Shown: piece by piece, positions 52,585-61,619 of the stretch
Position numbering within the stretch: position 1 is the first letter of the stretch
How the letters are laid out: each line of letters begins with the position of its first letter
Assembly (NCBI RefSeq): GCF_001403615.1
Contig: NZ_LN879453.1
Span: forward strand, 1 to 64,000
DNA from: Desnuesiella massiliensis
GTDB lineage: Bacteria > Bacillota > Clostridia > Clostridiales > Clostridiaceae
Length of the DNA stretch: 64,000 nt
Reading direction: 5' to 3'
Made by a program: the position numbers and the translations under genes
The notes under the pieces: model-generated
What the model was told of the DNA's origin: nothing
Database searches by the model: none
Seen by the model: the letters and a program-made list of their open reading frames with translations, nothing else

Positions 52585-53247
52585 TTATTTTAAGTAGGTA
52601 TTACCATCTAAAGGTATTAATACTTCCAATGGTGGATTATCGTTTAATAAACCTACGGCATAGATTGTATAGAACCTATTAGGTTTTAAGTTTATGTTTG
52701 GAACATTTAAAATTATAGTATTGGTACCTGTAGGCCTAGCCTGAAGAGTATAATTTCCAGGAGCAAGAGGAAGATAGCCTGTTACTTCTTTATATCCTAC
52801 ATCCTTAAATACTTTTTTGCCATCAGGTAGAGTAATATCTACATTGGGAGTATTTGGAGACAAGTGACCAAATCTTACAAAAGCCACGCTTGGGCTTAAG
52901 GCTCTATGAGGTTCTATAATAGGGAATAATTGCAAGTCTTTTAACATATTTATTGCAGCTACAGTATATATTGAATTTGGAGCTATTTCAATAGTTGTAT
53001 TTAAAATCGGTTTATTATAAGTACCAGCAGGATACACCTGTACTTTATATTCCCCTGGAGCTACATTAAGGTATTCAGTAAATTTTTTATAGGGGAGATT
53101 CTTGGCAATCAATTTATTATTTGCATAAATATCTACTGCAGGAGCATTAGGGGAAGCATGTAGGATTCTAATATAAGATTTAAGGTTAGGCATATTTTGC
53201 ATTCTATAATAGTTGTTATTATAATAATTGGAAAAGTTTGGATACAT
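52585..53247 (-). CDS. DUF4397 domain protein, two repeats, no signal peptide
   Basis: A 220-aa protein with two tandem DUF4397 units. Each has an LHASPNAPAVDIYANN- or FGHLSPNTPNVDITL-type opening, a KxxxYLxLAPGxYxLQ core, and a FYT(I/V)xAxGLL ending; repeat one is about residues 25-115 and repeat two 123-212. The fold is usually exported and cell-surface. Here the N-terminus is Tyr/Asn-rich (PNFSNYYNNNYYR) with no hydrophobic signal, so it could be a spore-coat-like or otherwise non-Sec-exported protein. The start is ATG 53247, after GGAGG; a TTG upstream overlaps that site. Confidence 0.82.
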   Translation of the reverse strand: MYPNFSNYYNNNYYRMQNMPNLKSYIRILHASPNAPAVDIYANNKLIAKNLPYKKFTEYLNVAPGEYKVQVYPAGTYNKPILNTTIEIAPNSIYTVAAINMLKDLQLFPIIEPHRALSPSVAFVRFGHLSPNTPNVDITLPDGKKVFKDVGYKEVTGYLPLAPGNYTLQARPTGTNTIILNVPNINLKPNRFYTIYAVGLLNDNPPLEVLIPLDGNTYLK

Positions 53248-53436
53248 AAAAACCTCCAAATATAAAACTACAATATTATAATATGAGGAATTATTAATAA
53301 GGTTACAGGCTATTCAGGAAAATTCAACAGAGCAGCCATAGTAAACATCTCTATAATTTTTAACTATTTAGCTCTCTTCATAGGACTTATGCACAATTTT
53401 AAATTTTCCTTCATAAAATAATAAGGAGGGAATTTT

Positions 53437-54726
53437 ATGCTAGCAAACTATAGAAATTTGTTTTTAGGTTTGGATGAAGCTATTAAATTAAATAATGGAA
53501 GATGGACAAAATATGTAAATTTTGATAATGCGGCTACCACTCCGCCTTTTAGATGTGTACTGGAAAATATACGTGACTTTGCACCTTGCTATTCATCCGT
53601 GCATAGAGGAGCTGGGGTTAAATCCGAAATATGTTCAAGCTTATATGAAAATGGTAGAGAAGTCATTTTGAAATTCTTTAATGCTTCTTCGCTAAAATAT
53701 GATGTTATTTTTGTAAAGAATACTACAGAGGGTATAAATAAATTAGCCTGTAGATTGATAGGTAGTAAAAGGGATAAGGTATTATCAACCCTGATGGAGC
53801 ATCACTCTAACGATTTACCTTGGAGAGAAAGATGCGATTTAGATTATGTTAATATAGATTCTAAAGGGAAATTGGATTTAGACAATTTGGAGGAAAAACT
53901 TCATAAGGGTAGAGGGGAGATAAAATTTTTAACCTTAACGGGAGCTTCTAATGTAACTGGTTATATAAATGATATACATGGCATTGCAAGGCTTTGCCAC
54001 AATCATGGTGCCAAAATAATTGTTGACGGAGCACAATTAGTTCCACATAAAACTATTAATTTACAAGGAGGAAATGAGGAAGAAAGTATAGATTTTTTAG
54101 TTTTTTCAGCTCATAAAATGTATGCTCCCTTTGGAACAGGTGTGATTATTGCCAAAAAGGATAGTTTCGTTGACGGTATGCCAGAATGTAGGGGCGGCGG
54201 TACTGTGAAGGTAGTTACTTTAGATAAAGTAATATGGGATGAGGAGCCTTTTAAAGATGAAGCAGGAACTCCTAATATTATGGGAGTGGTGGCCTTACTA
54301 TCAGCTATAAGGCAGATTAATTATATAGGTATGAGTAATATTGAAATGGTGGAAAGAGAATTAACTCAGTATCTATTGAATAATTTAAAAAGGCTCGATT
54401 ATATAAATGTATATGGCAGTGAAGACTTTGAAGAGGATAGACTAGGTATTGTGACCTTAAATATGAGAGGACTCTATCATGAGATACTATCAGAGGAACT
54501 TTCTAAAAAATATGGCATATCAGTTAGAAATGGATGCTTTTGTGCACAACCTTATGCACAAAGGCTACTAGGTATAGATAAGAGTGAAATAGATAGGTAT
54601 GTTAAAAATCCTGATTTGAAAAAGCCGGGTATGGTAAGAGCCAGTTTTGGCCTTTATAATACTTTAGAAGAAATTAATACATTCATCGAGGCTTTAGAGC
54701 GAATTTATAAATCTAATGGATTATAG
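53437..54726 (+). CDS. Aminotransferase class V / cysteine desulfurase-like enzyme
   Basis: A 429-aa PLP enzyme. FDNAATTPP opens the fold, the PLP Lys is in FSAHKMYAPFGTG, and the C-terminal persulfide Cys lies in VRNGCFCAQPYAQ; the Cys loop is like SufS/CsdA-type desulfurases. It is longer than IscS and carries an extra N-terminal helix. No iscU or nif-like gene is adjacent, so it may serve a purpose other than general Fe-S assembly. The ribosome binding site AAGGAGGG precedes the ATG. Confidence 0.88.
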   Translation: MLANYRNLFLGLDEAIKLNNGRWTKYVNFDNAATTPPFRCVLENIRDFAPCYSSVHRGAGVKSEICSSLYENGREVILKFFNASSLKYDVIFVKNTTEGINKLACRLIGSKRDKVLSTLMEHHSNDLPWRERCDLDYVNIDSKGKLDLDNLEEKLHKGRGEIKFLTLTGASNVTGYINDIHGIARLCHNHGAKIIVDGAQLVPHKTINLQGGNEEESIDFLVFSAHKMYAPFGTGVIIAKKDSFVDGMPECRGGGTVKVVTLDKVIWDEEPFKDEAGTPNIMGVVALLSAIRQINYIGMSNIEMVERELTQYLLNNLKRLDYINVYGSEDFEEDRLGIVTLNMRGLYHEILSEELSKKYGISVRNGCFCAQPYAQRLLGIDKSEIDRYVKNPDLKKPGMVRASFGLYNTLEEINTFIEALERIYKSNGL

Positions 54727-54823
54727 TAATATGAAGAAGTAATTGTAGATTAAAGAGAGCATGTGTAGGAACTAACTGCAGTAATTTTAAGAGTGGATAA
54801 GGATAAATATGGGTATATAAAAT

Positions 54824-54850
54824 AATAAAGGAAGCATAGCTTCCTTTATT
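54824..54850. terminator. Bidirectional terminator between convergent genes
   Basis: Perfect 12-bp arms AATAAAGGAAGC (54824-54835) and GCTTCCTTTATT (54839-54850) with a 3-bp loop. The right arm overlaps the pfp 3' end, so it probably ends both transcripts. Confidence 0.8.
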
Positions 54851-56066
54851 TACTAAACACTTTAAATTTAGGCATATATTTATCATAATCCAGTGAAACA
54901 CTACCTTCAATCAAAGGAGCTATATAATTAAATGCCTCTTCAGTAACATTATTATTTTCTTTATTAATCCATTCCGAAGGAAAATATTTTATGCTATTAG
55001 CTACCTTACTAGCTTCTACTGGGAAAGTTTCAGAGACATAAGGATTTTCAGAAACTCTCTTAATAGCTGCCATATATCCATTTAACCCTTCTATAGCTAA
55101 TTCAAGAGCTTTTTCTCCAACTCTATAAGCCTCATCTAAATCTGTTTTAGAAGCTAAATGCATAGCACATCTTTGTATAACTCCTAGTTCTAAGGCTTTG
55201 ACTCTTTTTGTAATTCCACTATTTATTATAATGTTTTTTAAGAAAGATCCTACGCCACCCAATTGAGCATGTCCAAAATTATCGTGTCCAGAGCTAGTCC
55301 CCAGTTCGCTTAGGAATTTTCCATTAGAGTCCTTTAAACCTTCAGAAGCTACAATATATACTTGATTCTTTTCTTTAAATCTTGCGGCTACATCCTTAAT
55401 GAACTTTTCCCCGTTAAAGGCTACTTCTGGTAAATATATAAAATCTGCTACAGGATGTCCATATAGTTTTGAAATACAAGCGCTAGCTGCTAACCACCCT
55501 GTATCCCTACCCATAGTTTCCAATATGAAAATACCATTATTAGTATATACAGAGGCATCTAGATAAGTTTCCAATGCTATAGTAGATATTAATTTAGCAG
55601 CGCTACCAAAACCAGGAGTATGATCTGTAATTGGAAGGTCATTGTCTATAGTTTTAGGTATACCAATAACATTTATGGATATATTATTTTCTTTCATATA
55701 AGCACTTAGCTTGGCTACAGTGTCCATAGAGTCATTTCCACCTATGTAAAAGAAAGTAGTTATATTATATTCTTTTAATATACTAATTAATTTTTTATAT
55801 TCGCTGTCATCAATCTCATAACCCTTCATTTTATATCTACAAGATCCTAATCCAGAGGATGGGGTATTCATAAAATGCTTAATATCTTCGCTATTTTCAT
55901 GAGATAAATTGATTATTTTTTTATTTAGTATACCTTCTATTCCATTAATGCCAGCATAGACATTTTCAAAATATTTAACTTCCTCATTTTTTCTAAATAA
56001 GCCTGCTGCGCTAGCATTAATTACAGTGGTTGGACCTCCAGATTGAGCAATTATACAATTAGCCAT
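54846..56066 (-). CDS. pfp: 6-phosphofructokinase, PPi-type
   Basis: A 406-aa enzyme of the phosphofructokinase family. SGGPTTVINAS opens the protein; IGGNDSMDT and PKTIDND carry the Asp and Lys that, at the Gly104/Gly124 positions of ATP-dependent enzymes, mark PPi use. METMGRDTGW and EKAL..GLNGYMAAIKR motifs follow. It phosphorylates fructose-6-phosphate using pyrophosphate, reversibly. The length matches single-subunit PPi-PFKs. The ATG is preceded by AAGGGAG. Confidence 0.88.
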   Translation of the reverse strand: MANCIIAQSGGPTTVINASAAGLFRKNEEVKYFENVYAGINGIEGILNKKIINLSHENSEDIKHFMNTPSSGLGSCRYKMKGYEIDDSEYKKLISILKEYNITTFFYIGGNDSMDTVAKLSAYMKENNISINVIGIPKTIDNDLPITDHTPGFGSAAKLISTIALETYLDASVYTNNGIFILETMGRDTGWLAASACISKLYGHPVADFIYLPEVAFNGEKFIKDVAARFKEKNQVYIVASEGLKDSNGKFLSELGTSSGHDNFGHAQLGGVGSFLKNIIINSGITKRVKALELGVIQRCAMHLASKTDLDEAYRVGEKALELAIEGLNGYMAAIKRVSENPYVSETFPVEASKVANSIKYFPSEWINKENNNVTEEAFNYIAPLIEGSVSLDYDKYMPKFKVFSK

Positions 56067-56380
56067 AAAAAAACTCCCTTCATTAAATATTATATATAGA
56101 GTATACGATATATTAAATTTTAAAGATATATCTAAGATGAGTATAATATTTAATTAATTAAACCAGATATTTTAATATAATATATATCATTAAGCTATAT
56201 ATTATATGCGTATAAACCATATTTAGTATAACATATATCTGCGCATATGCAACATTGATATAAGAAAAATTTTTTATTCTTTTTATTACAAATCAATAGT
56301 ATAATTATTAAGGATAAATAATTATAGAACATTACTAACTGTTTATCTAATAAGGGTACATTTAAGAAAGGGGAAAAGGG
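56067..56380. other. 314-bp divergent intergenic region between pfp and mntP
   Basis: Very AT-rich. Contains TATAAT-like elements on both strands and the ribosome binding site of mntP (AAAGGGGAAAAGGG). I looked for the Mn-sensing yybP-ykoY riboswitch often found before mntP and did not see its conserved GGGGAGUAG-type core, nor a MntR-like palindrome. No coding frame with a ribosome binding site. Confidence 0.55.
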
Positions 56381-56929
56381 ATGACTTTATACACTATATT
56401 GATTATTGCGTTAGCACTCTCTTTAGATGCTTTTGGAGTAGCACTTAGTATAGGATTAAATTGTGAAGTAAAGACTACAAATAAAGCATATTTTTGCCTA
56501 TCCTTTGGATTTTTTCAATTTTTATTTGCATTTGTAGGAGCATTTGCAGGGGTGATATTTAATACCTATATTGCATCTATTCCTAGTCTCATAGGGGGAA
56601 TAGTAATTGCTATTGTTGGAGCATTGATGATTAAGGAAGGAATGGAAGAAAAAGAGGAGTGTATTTTATTAAAGCCACAGATGTATGCTGTGTTAGGTAT
56701 ATCTGTTAGTATAGATGCCTTAGTGGTAGGATTTACTGCTTTAAACACATTATCTAGCAACCTAATGCTATCTTATACAATTCTTATTGGAGTTATTACT
56801 TTTATACTATGTATAATGGCTTTTATACTTTCTAAATTTCTACATAAAATTCAATTTATATGTAAATATGCTGATTATATTGGTGGTGTCATTTTAATGT
56901 TTTTCGGATTGAAAATGATATTTCTATAA
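56381..56929 (+). CDS. mntP: Manganese efflux pump MntP
   Basis: A 182-aa membrane protein with six hydrophobic segments. Duplicated signature motifs are LSLDAFGVALSIGL (residues 13-26) and SVSIDALVVGFTAL (about 109-122), whose Asp residues are needed for Mn2+ export. It should protect cells from excess Mn. Followed after 39 bp by a FUSC-like membrane gene, perhaps co-transcribed. Confidence 0.9.
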   Translation: MTLYTILIIALALSLDAFGVALSIGLNCEVKTTNKAYFCLSFGFFQFLFAFVGAFAGVIFNTYIASIPSLIGGIVIAIVGALMIKEGMEEKEECILLKPQMYAVLGISVSIDALVVGFTALNTLSSNLMLSYTILIGVITFILCIMAFILSKFLHKIQFICKYADYIGGVILMFFGLKMIFL

Positions 56930-56968
56930 GTATTAATAAATATATTAAGGGTAAGGTGAACAGCTTAT

Positions 56969-58027
56969 ATGAAAAATTATTTATCTAAGCTTAGATTAAC
57001 TAAAGAGGCTCGATTATTAGATTCAAAACTATATATGATAAAAGCCTTTTTTGCTATTGCCACAGCCTATACTATTGCTGCCAATAATTCTATTGCTAAA
57101 TTAGATATTATATCTGTTCTCTTTGGTTTAATGCTTACTTTGGAGCCTGTGAATTTTACAGGAGTAAGAAGTGGATTAAATCAATTGTATGCATCTATTC
57201 TAGGAGTTATTTGCACAGCAGCAATAATTTATGTAGGTGGAATAAATATATTTACTATTGCTTTTTCAATGTCTTTTACACTATATGTATGTCTAAAGCT
57301 AAGTTGGCGAGAAGTTTCACCCGTAGCCATATTTACATCCATATATATGACTCAGTATATTCAAAAAACTCCAGAAGGGATTCCTAGTATTCTGCTCACA
57401 GCAAGATTAAGGCTTACAGCTTTAGGTGTAGGAGTTTTAATAGCTATAGTATATAATTTTATTTTTTCTATTTTTTCTTATAAGAAGATGGTATATAAAA
57501 GAATTTTATTTGTTCTGAATAGTATTGTAGATAATCTAAGAAGCACAAATAATATTTTTTCAGAGGTAGATTACAATTTATTAATAAATCTAAAGGTTAA
57601 TGTAACTAACTCCTTTATAAATACTGATTGGATATTTTCTCAATTTAAAGATATAGAGAAAGAGAATAAAATTAAGTTTAAATGGACTAAAATTAAAAAT
57701 ATAAAAAAATTACAAGTTATCTTATTAAACCTTAAGCTTATAAGTCATTTAAATTATGATATTTGCTATATTTTAGATGAAAAAATCTCTAACAATATAG
57801 GTATTAATAGAGAAGAATATATGACAAAAGAACTAAGTGCTCTAATAGAAGCTTTAGAAAAAATAATTAGTATATTTGAAAGCAGAATAAAAATTAAAAA
57901 GATAACTACTGAGAATGTGGATTTGTTTGAATCCTTGAGAGAATTTAATGACAATCGAATTAATGCAAATATAGTGGCTATGGAGAAAGCTCTTAATATA
58001 ATTGTTAATGAAATGAAGGATATATGA
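56969..58027 (+). CDS. FUSC/aromatic-acid-exporter-like membrane protein
   Basis: A 352-aa protein. The N-terminal ~165 residues contain about six hydrophobic segments with VLFGLMLTLEPVNFTGVRSGLNQ, the FUSC-type core. The remaining ~190 residues are a soluble, helical cytoplasmic domain. Related proteins (YgaE/AaeB/DUF939 types) are putative exporters of small organic acids. Starts 39 bp after mntP with AAGGTGAAC. Substrate unknown. Confidence 0.75.
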   Translation: MKNYLSKLRLTKEARLLDSKLYMIKAFFAIATAYTIAANNSIAKLDIISVLFGLMLTLEPVNFTGVRSGLNQLYASILGVICTAAIIYVGGINIFTIAFSMSFTLYVCLKLSWREVSPVAIFTSIYMTQYIQKTPEGIPSILLTARLRLTALGVGVLIAIVYNFIFSIFSYKKMVYKRILFVLNSIVDNLRSTNNIFSEVDYNLLINLKVNVTNSFINTDWIFSQFKDIEKENKIKFKWTKIKNIKKLQVILLNLKLISHLNYDICYILDEKISNNIGINREEYMTKELSALIEALEKIISIFESRIKIKKITTENVDLFESLREFNDNRINANIVAMEKALNIIVNEMKDI

Positions 58028-58122
58028 TATAATAAATATATGTAGGAATATAAACTAAGCTAATAATTTATATATGTACTAAAATTCCTTATAATACCAT
58101 TAGTAATATGTAGGTGAAGATA

Positions 58123-58539
58123 ATGAAGATTTTAGAATTGTTTAAGAGCAAAAAAATAAAGATAACAAAGGCCAGGATAGAAATTTATAACATAATTAGC
58201 AGCAGTGAAAATGGAATTTCAGCAGATTTTATATATACTAAATGCATAGAAGCGGGGATAAATATAAATCTATCTACCGTATATAGATGTTTAGATTTAT
58301 TTGAAGAAAAAGATATTATAGAAAAATTTGATTTAGGTCAAGGTAAATACAGCTATGCTATAAAAAAGCACGACCATAAACATGTTTTAGAGTGTGATAT
58401 CTGCCATAAGGAAGTAGAACTTCAATGCCCCATGCAGCAGATAGAAGAGATGGTTAAAAATAGAACTGGTTTTACATTAACAGAGCATCAACTTTTTATG
58501 AAAGGTGTATGTAATGAGTGTAAGGATAAGAAAAAGTAA
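58123..58539 (+). CDS. Fur-family regulator, probably Zur
   Basis: A 138-aa winged-helix metalloregulator. DNA-binding part is residues 1-80 (LSTVYRCLDLFEEKDI). The metal region has HDHKHVLECDICHKEVELQC and CNECKDK; the two CxxC motifs bind the structural zinc. It is convergent with the zinc ABC transporter genes beginning 37 bp downstream, which points to zinc sensing. The start is ATG 58123, with TAGGTGA; an in-frame GTG at 58114 overlaps it. Zur rather than PerR or Fur is inferred from context. Confidence 0.85.
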   Translation: MKILELFKSKKIKITKARIEIYNIISSSENGISADFIYTKCIEAGININLSTVYRCLDLFEEKDIIEKFDLGQGKYSYAIKKHDHKHVLECDICHKEVELQCPMQQIEEMVKNRTGFTLTEHQLFMKGVCNECKDKKK

Positions 58540-58547
58540 TACTTATT

Positions 58548-58573
58548 AAAAAAGACGACTTCTGTCGTCTTTT
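58548..58573. terminator. Bidirectional terminator
   Basis: AAAAAAGACGAC and GTCGTCTTTT arms; serves zur (+) and znuB (-). Confidence 0.88.
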
Positions 58574-58576
58574 CAC

Positions 58577-59371
58577 TTAGCGTATAAAAACTTTTTTTAT
58601 AATAATTGTGATCAATAAAGTTATTACTGAGGTAACAGCAATAGTTCCACCAGGGGCACTATTTATGTAATAAGAGGCTATAAGACCTATAAAAACATCT
58701 ATAAATCCAAAAATCATAGAATATATTAATGTCCATTTAAAACCTTTGCCTAACTGTAAGGCTGTAGCTACTGGCACTACTATCATAGAGGAAATAACTA
58801 AAACCCCAGTTATTCTTAAAGACACTGAAATAGTAGCTCCTACTAAAAGAGTAAAAATATAATTTATTAGAGAAACATTTATGCCAGCGGTTTTAGCACC
58901 TTCTTCATCAAAGGTAGAGTATATTAGTTTATTATAAAGTAAGCTTAAGGTAAATATTGAGATAATACTTATTATAGCTATATATAAAAGATCTTTTTTT
59001 GATACTGTTAAAATACTCCCAAACAAGATGGAGTTTATATTAGCTCCAGTCTTTCCCGTGCTTACTATAATTATAGCTATACCTATACTTAAAGTTAAAA
59101 CTATAGACATTACTAATTCTGAATATTGTTTATAATAACTTCTTAAAACCTCAATAAATAATCCACATAAAGTGGTAAAAGCGAAGGCGCTTAATAGCGG
59201 ATCTATACCCAAAATAAAACCTAAGGCTATACCCGCAAAAGAGGCATGGGATAGAGTATCCCCCATCATTGAATATCTTTTTAAAACTAAAAACACCCCT
59301 ACCATAGGACATAATATGGATATTATAAGACCTGCCATCATGGCGTTTTGCATAAATTCATATTGAAGCAT
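58577..59371 (-). CDS. znuB: Zinc ABC transporter permease (ZnuB-like, ABC-3 family)
   Basis: A 264-aa inner-membrane protein with seven or eight hydrophobic segments. ABC-3 family blocks are MVGVFLVLKRYSMMGDTLSHASFAGIALG near the N-terminus and ITGVLVISSMIVVPVATALQL. It forms the channel for Zn2+ (or Mn2+) uptake, with ZnuC and the ZnuA lipoprotein encoded next to it. It starts two bases after the znuC stop. Confidence 0.9.
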   Translation of the reverse strand: MLQYEFMQNAMMAGLIISILCPMVGVFLVLKRYSMMGDTLSHASFAGIALGFILGIDPLLSAFAFTTLCGLFIEVLRSYYKQYSELVMSIVLTLSIGIAIIIVSTGKTGANINSILFGSILTVSKKDLLYIAIISIISIFTLSLLYNKLIYSTFDEEGAKTAGINVSLINYIFTLLVGATISVSLRITGVLVISSMIVVPVATALQLGKGFKWTLIYSMIFGFIDVFIGLIASYYINSAPGGTIAVTSVITLLITIIIKKVFIR

Positions 59372-59373
59372 AT

Positions 59374-60045
59374 CTATTCAACCTTTCTTAATTCATCCTC
59401 ATATATTTTATTTTTAAATTCTTTCACAGTATATAAATGTCCTTTACCACTAGATAATTCATATATATGAGTTGAATTATGCAAAGCAGCTTCTAAATTA
59501 TGCTCAACAGAAATTACTGTTATGCCAAGTTCTAAATTAAGGGTTCTAATTAAGGAGTATATTTCCTTTTGACTCTGTATATCAATACCAGTAGAAGGTT
59601 CATCAAAAATCAATAAGTCTGGACTTCCCATTAAAGCTCTGCAAATAAATATCTTTTGTTGCTGTCCACCAGATAGGTTACCAATTAGCGCGTTAGAAAA
59701 GCTTAGCATATTAACTTTTTCTAAGCTATTTTCAATTATGGACTTATCCTTTAATTTAAGAGCTTTTAAGTGGCATGATAGCATTTCCTTAACAGAAAGA
59801 GGAAATTGCTTGTTAAAGCCTTCCATTCTCTGAGGAACATAACCTATACTTGATGCCTCAAAAGAAATGTTTCCTTTATTAGGTTTTAATATATTTAATA
59901 TTAATTTAATTAAAGTACTTTTAGCACTTCCATTTTCACCTACGATGGTAACATAATCCCCTCTATTTATATGTAAGTCTATATCATTTAGTATATAAGG
60001 AGCAGAAGAGGTATAGGAAAAGCTAAGATTTTTTATATTTAACAA
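59374..60045 (-). CDS. znuC: Zinc ABC transporter ATP-binding protein (ZnuC-like)
   Basis: A 223-aa ATPase. Walker A is GENGSAKST (the usual GENGAGKST with Ala after Ser), signature LSGGQQQKIFICRAL, Walker B LLIFDEPSTGID and H-loop VISVEHN. It powers the adjacent ABC-3 permease. Transcribed leftward from a divergent region shared with znuA that contains a 7-1-7 palindrome. Confidence 0.92.
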   Translation of the reverse strand: MLNIKNLSFSYTSSAPYILNDIDLHINRGDYVTIVGENGSAKSTLIKLILNILKPNKGNISFEASSIGYVPQRMEGFNKQFPLSVKEMLSCHLKALKLKDKSIIENSLEKVNMLSFSNALIGNLSGGQQQKIFICRALMGSPDLLIFDEPSTGIDIQSQKEIYSLIRTLNLELGITVISVEHNLEAALHNSTHIYELSSGKGHLYTVKEFKNKIYEDELRKVE

Positions 60046-60082
60046 AGAATCATCTCCTGTAATGTATTATATTATAAAATTA

Positions 60083-60135
60083 TTGACAAGAATTATTACA
60101 AATATTATTATATACTTAAATGCAAATGATTTGCA
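60083..60135 (+). promoter_or_regulatory. znuA sigma-A promoter with 7-1-7 Zur-like operator
   Basis: TTGACA (60083-60088), 17-bp spacer, TATTAT (60106-60111). The palindrome TGCAAATGATTTGCA (60121-60135) overlaps the expected start site and ends two bases before the znuA ribosome binding site. Its 7-1-7 geometry matches Fur-family operators but the sequence differs from the Fur box at 52133. The znuCB genes diverge from the other side, so one site could control both. Confidence 0.82.
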
Positions 60136-60153
60136 ATAGGAGGTTTTCTTTGT

Positions 60154-61086
60154 ATGTTAAAAAAAATTACTGGTATTTTTGCAGCTCTAGTATTATGCTT
60201 GAGCATGGCTGCATGCAATTCACAAAAGGATAAGAGTTTAGAAGCTAATAATATAGATTCTTCAAGTAAAATTAATGTGGTAGTTAGTTTTAATCCTATG
60301 AAAGAGCTTGCCGAAGCTATAGGAGGAGATAAGATTCAAATGTCAGTTATGGTTCCTTCAGGAGTAGAGGCCCATGATTTCGAACCTAAACCTAGAGATA
60401 TGGAAGCCTTGAATAAGGCCAAAGTATTTGTATATAATGGATTAGGCATGGAAGGTTGGGTAGATGGAGCTCTAAAGTCTGTTAATAATAAGAGTTTAGA
60501 ATTAGTAGATGCCTCTAAAGGTGCTAATTTAATAAAAATTGAAAAGCATGAGGAGGAACATAAGGAAAATTCTAAAGAAGTACATGGAGAATATGATCCT
60601 CATATATGGTTAAGTATTAAAGAGGTTAAAATTCAAGCAAAAAATATAAAAGAAGCATTGATTAAAGTAGATGAGAAGAATAAAGATTATTACGAAAGTA
60701 ATTACAATAGTTTTATTTCTAAAGCAGATGATTTATTTAAGGAATATGAAACAAAATTTAATAGTATAGCTAATAAGAACTTTGTAACAGGTCATGCTGC
60801 ATTTGGATACTTATGTAGAGATTTTAACTTAAGTCAAAATAGTGTTGAGGATGTATTTGCTGAAGGAGAAGCCACTGCTGTAAAGATTAAAGATTTAGTA
60901 GAGTATTGCAAAAAAAATAACATAAAAACTATTTTTATGGAAGAAATGGCGAGTCCTAAAGTTTCTGAAACTCTTGCTAAGGAAGTAGGAGCGAAGGTTG
61001 AAGTGATAAATACCTTGGAAAATGAGGGAGATTATCTAGAAACTATGAAACAAAATTATGAAAAAATTTATAATAGCTTAAAGTAA
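60154..61086 (+). CDS. znuA: Zinc-binding lipoprotein of the ABC transporter (ZnuA-like)
   Basis: A 310-aa cluster A-I solute-binding lipoprotein. Lipobox MAAC gives lipidated Cys20-21. Ligand residues are His in GVEAHDFEP, His in YDPHIW and His in VTGHAAFGY, with an acidic EEMASPK. A His/Glu-rich loop (EKHEEEHKENSKEVHG, about 128-145) is typical of zinc rather than manganese members. It captures zinc for ZnuBC. The AGGAGG site lies directly after the operator palindrome. Confidence 0.92.
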   Translation: MLKKITGIFAALVLCLSMAACNSQKDKSLEANNIDSSSKINVVVSFNPMKELAEAIGGDKIQMSVMVPSGVEAHDFEPKPRDMEALNKAKVFVYNGLGMEGWVDGALKSVNNKSLELVDASKGANLIKIEKHEEEHKENSKEVHGEYDPHIWLSIKEVKIQAKNIKEALIKVDEKNKDYYESNYNSFISKADDLFKEYETKFNSIANKNFVTGHAAFGYLCRDFNLSQNSVEDVFAEGEATAVKIKDLVEYCKKNNIKTIFMEEMASPKVSETLAKEVGAKVEVINTLENEGDYLETMKQNYEKIYNSLK

Positions 61087-61109
61087 GGGAGAAATTATCT
61101 CCCTTTTTT
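61085..61109 (+). terminator. Rho-independent terminator after znuA
   Basis: AAGGGAGA/TCTCCCTT hairpin with T6, which overlaps the 3' end of the minus-strand gene. Confidence 0.85.
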
Positions 61110-61417
61110 CATTGAGTATATATTTTTTTTACATTCCAAAGTCCCTTTTTATTCTTTTCTAATAATACTTTATATTTAATGTTGGGATTAGGAGGTCTTT
61201 TTTCTTTGCCTGTTACCTCCACTACAGAAACATTGTTATCAGAGTAGCTAATATGCATGGAATCTACATTAATAAGCTTGTGTTTTGTAAAAATACCTGA
61301 AGTCATGTAGTGCTCTACTACATAACTAATATCCTTTGATTTATTTAAACTCACTGTATAGGTTAAGTAAGATAAGATTAGTAAAACAGATAAAAATATT
61401 GCAAAGAATTTTTTCAT
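61109..61417 (-). CDS. Small uncharacterised secreted or membrane-anchored protein
   Basis: A 102-aa product with an N-terminal hydrophobic stretch (FFAIFLSVLLILSYLTYTVSL, about residues 3-23; no lipobox) that is a signal peptide or single anchor. The remaining ~75 residues alternate charged and hydrophobic residues and end in LWNVKKIYTQ, which looks like a small NTF2/DUF4829-type extracellular domain. I do not recognise the family with certainty. The ATG is preceded by a GGGAGGAAGAT site. Convergent with znuA. Confidence 0.7.
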   Translation of the reverse strand: MKKFFAIFLSVLLILSYLTYTVSLNKSKDISYVVEHYMTSGIFTKHKLINVDSMHISYSDNNVSVVEVTGKEKRPPNPNIKYKVLLEKNKKGLWNVKKIYTQ

Positions 61418-61619
61418 AATCTTCCTCCCACATAGGTTTCAAATTATTTATATGTATAAATAGTTTTATAAATGATTATTATAATTAAAAATAATAATAT
61501 TGAAATTTATATTTAATGAGCTATGATAAATATATACATATTTTTAGGCATCGTAAAAAATAACTAGTCTAAGATGCAAAGTATATTTTGGAGATGCCTT
61601 AAGGAAAGGATGATATAAA

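Noticed and set aside
56067..56380. A yybP-ykoY manganese riboswitch before mntP
   Set aside because: The conserved core and paired P1 arms could not be found by eye; a covariance-model search would settle it.
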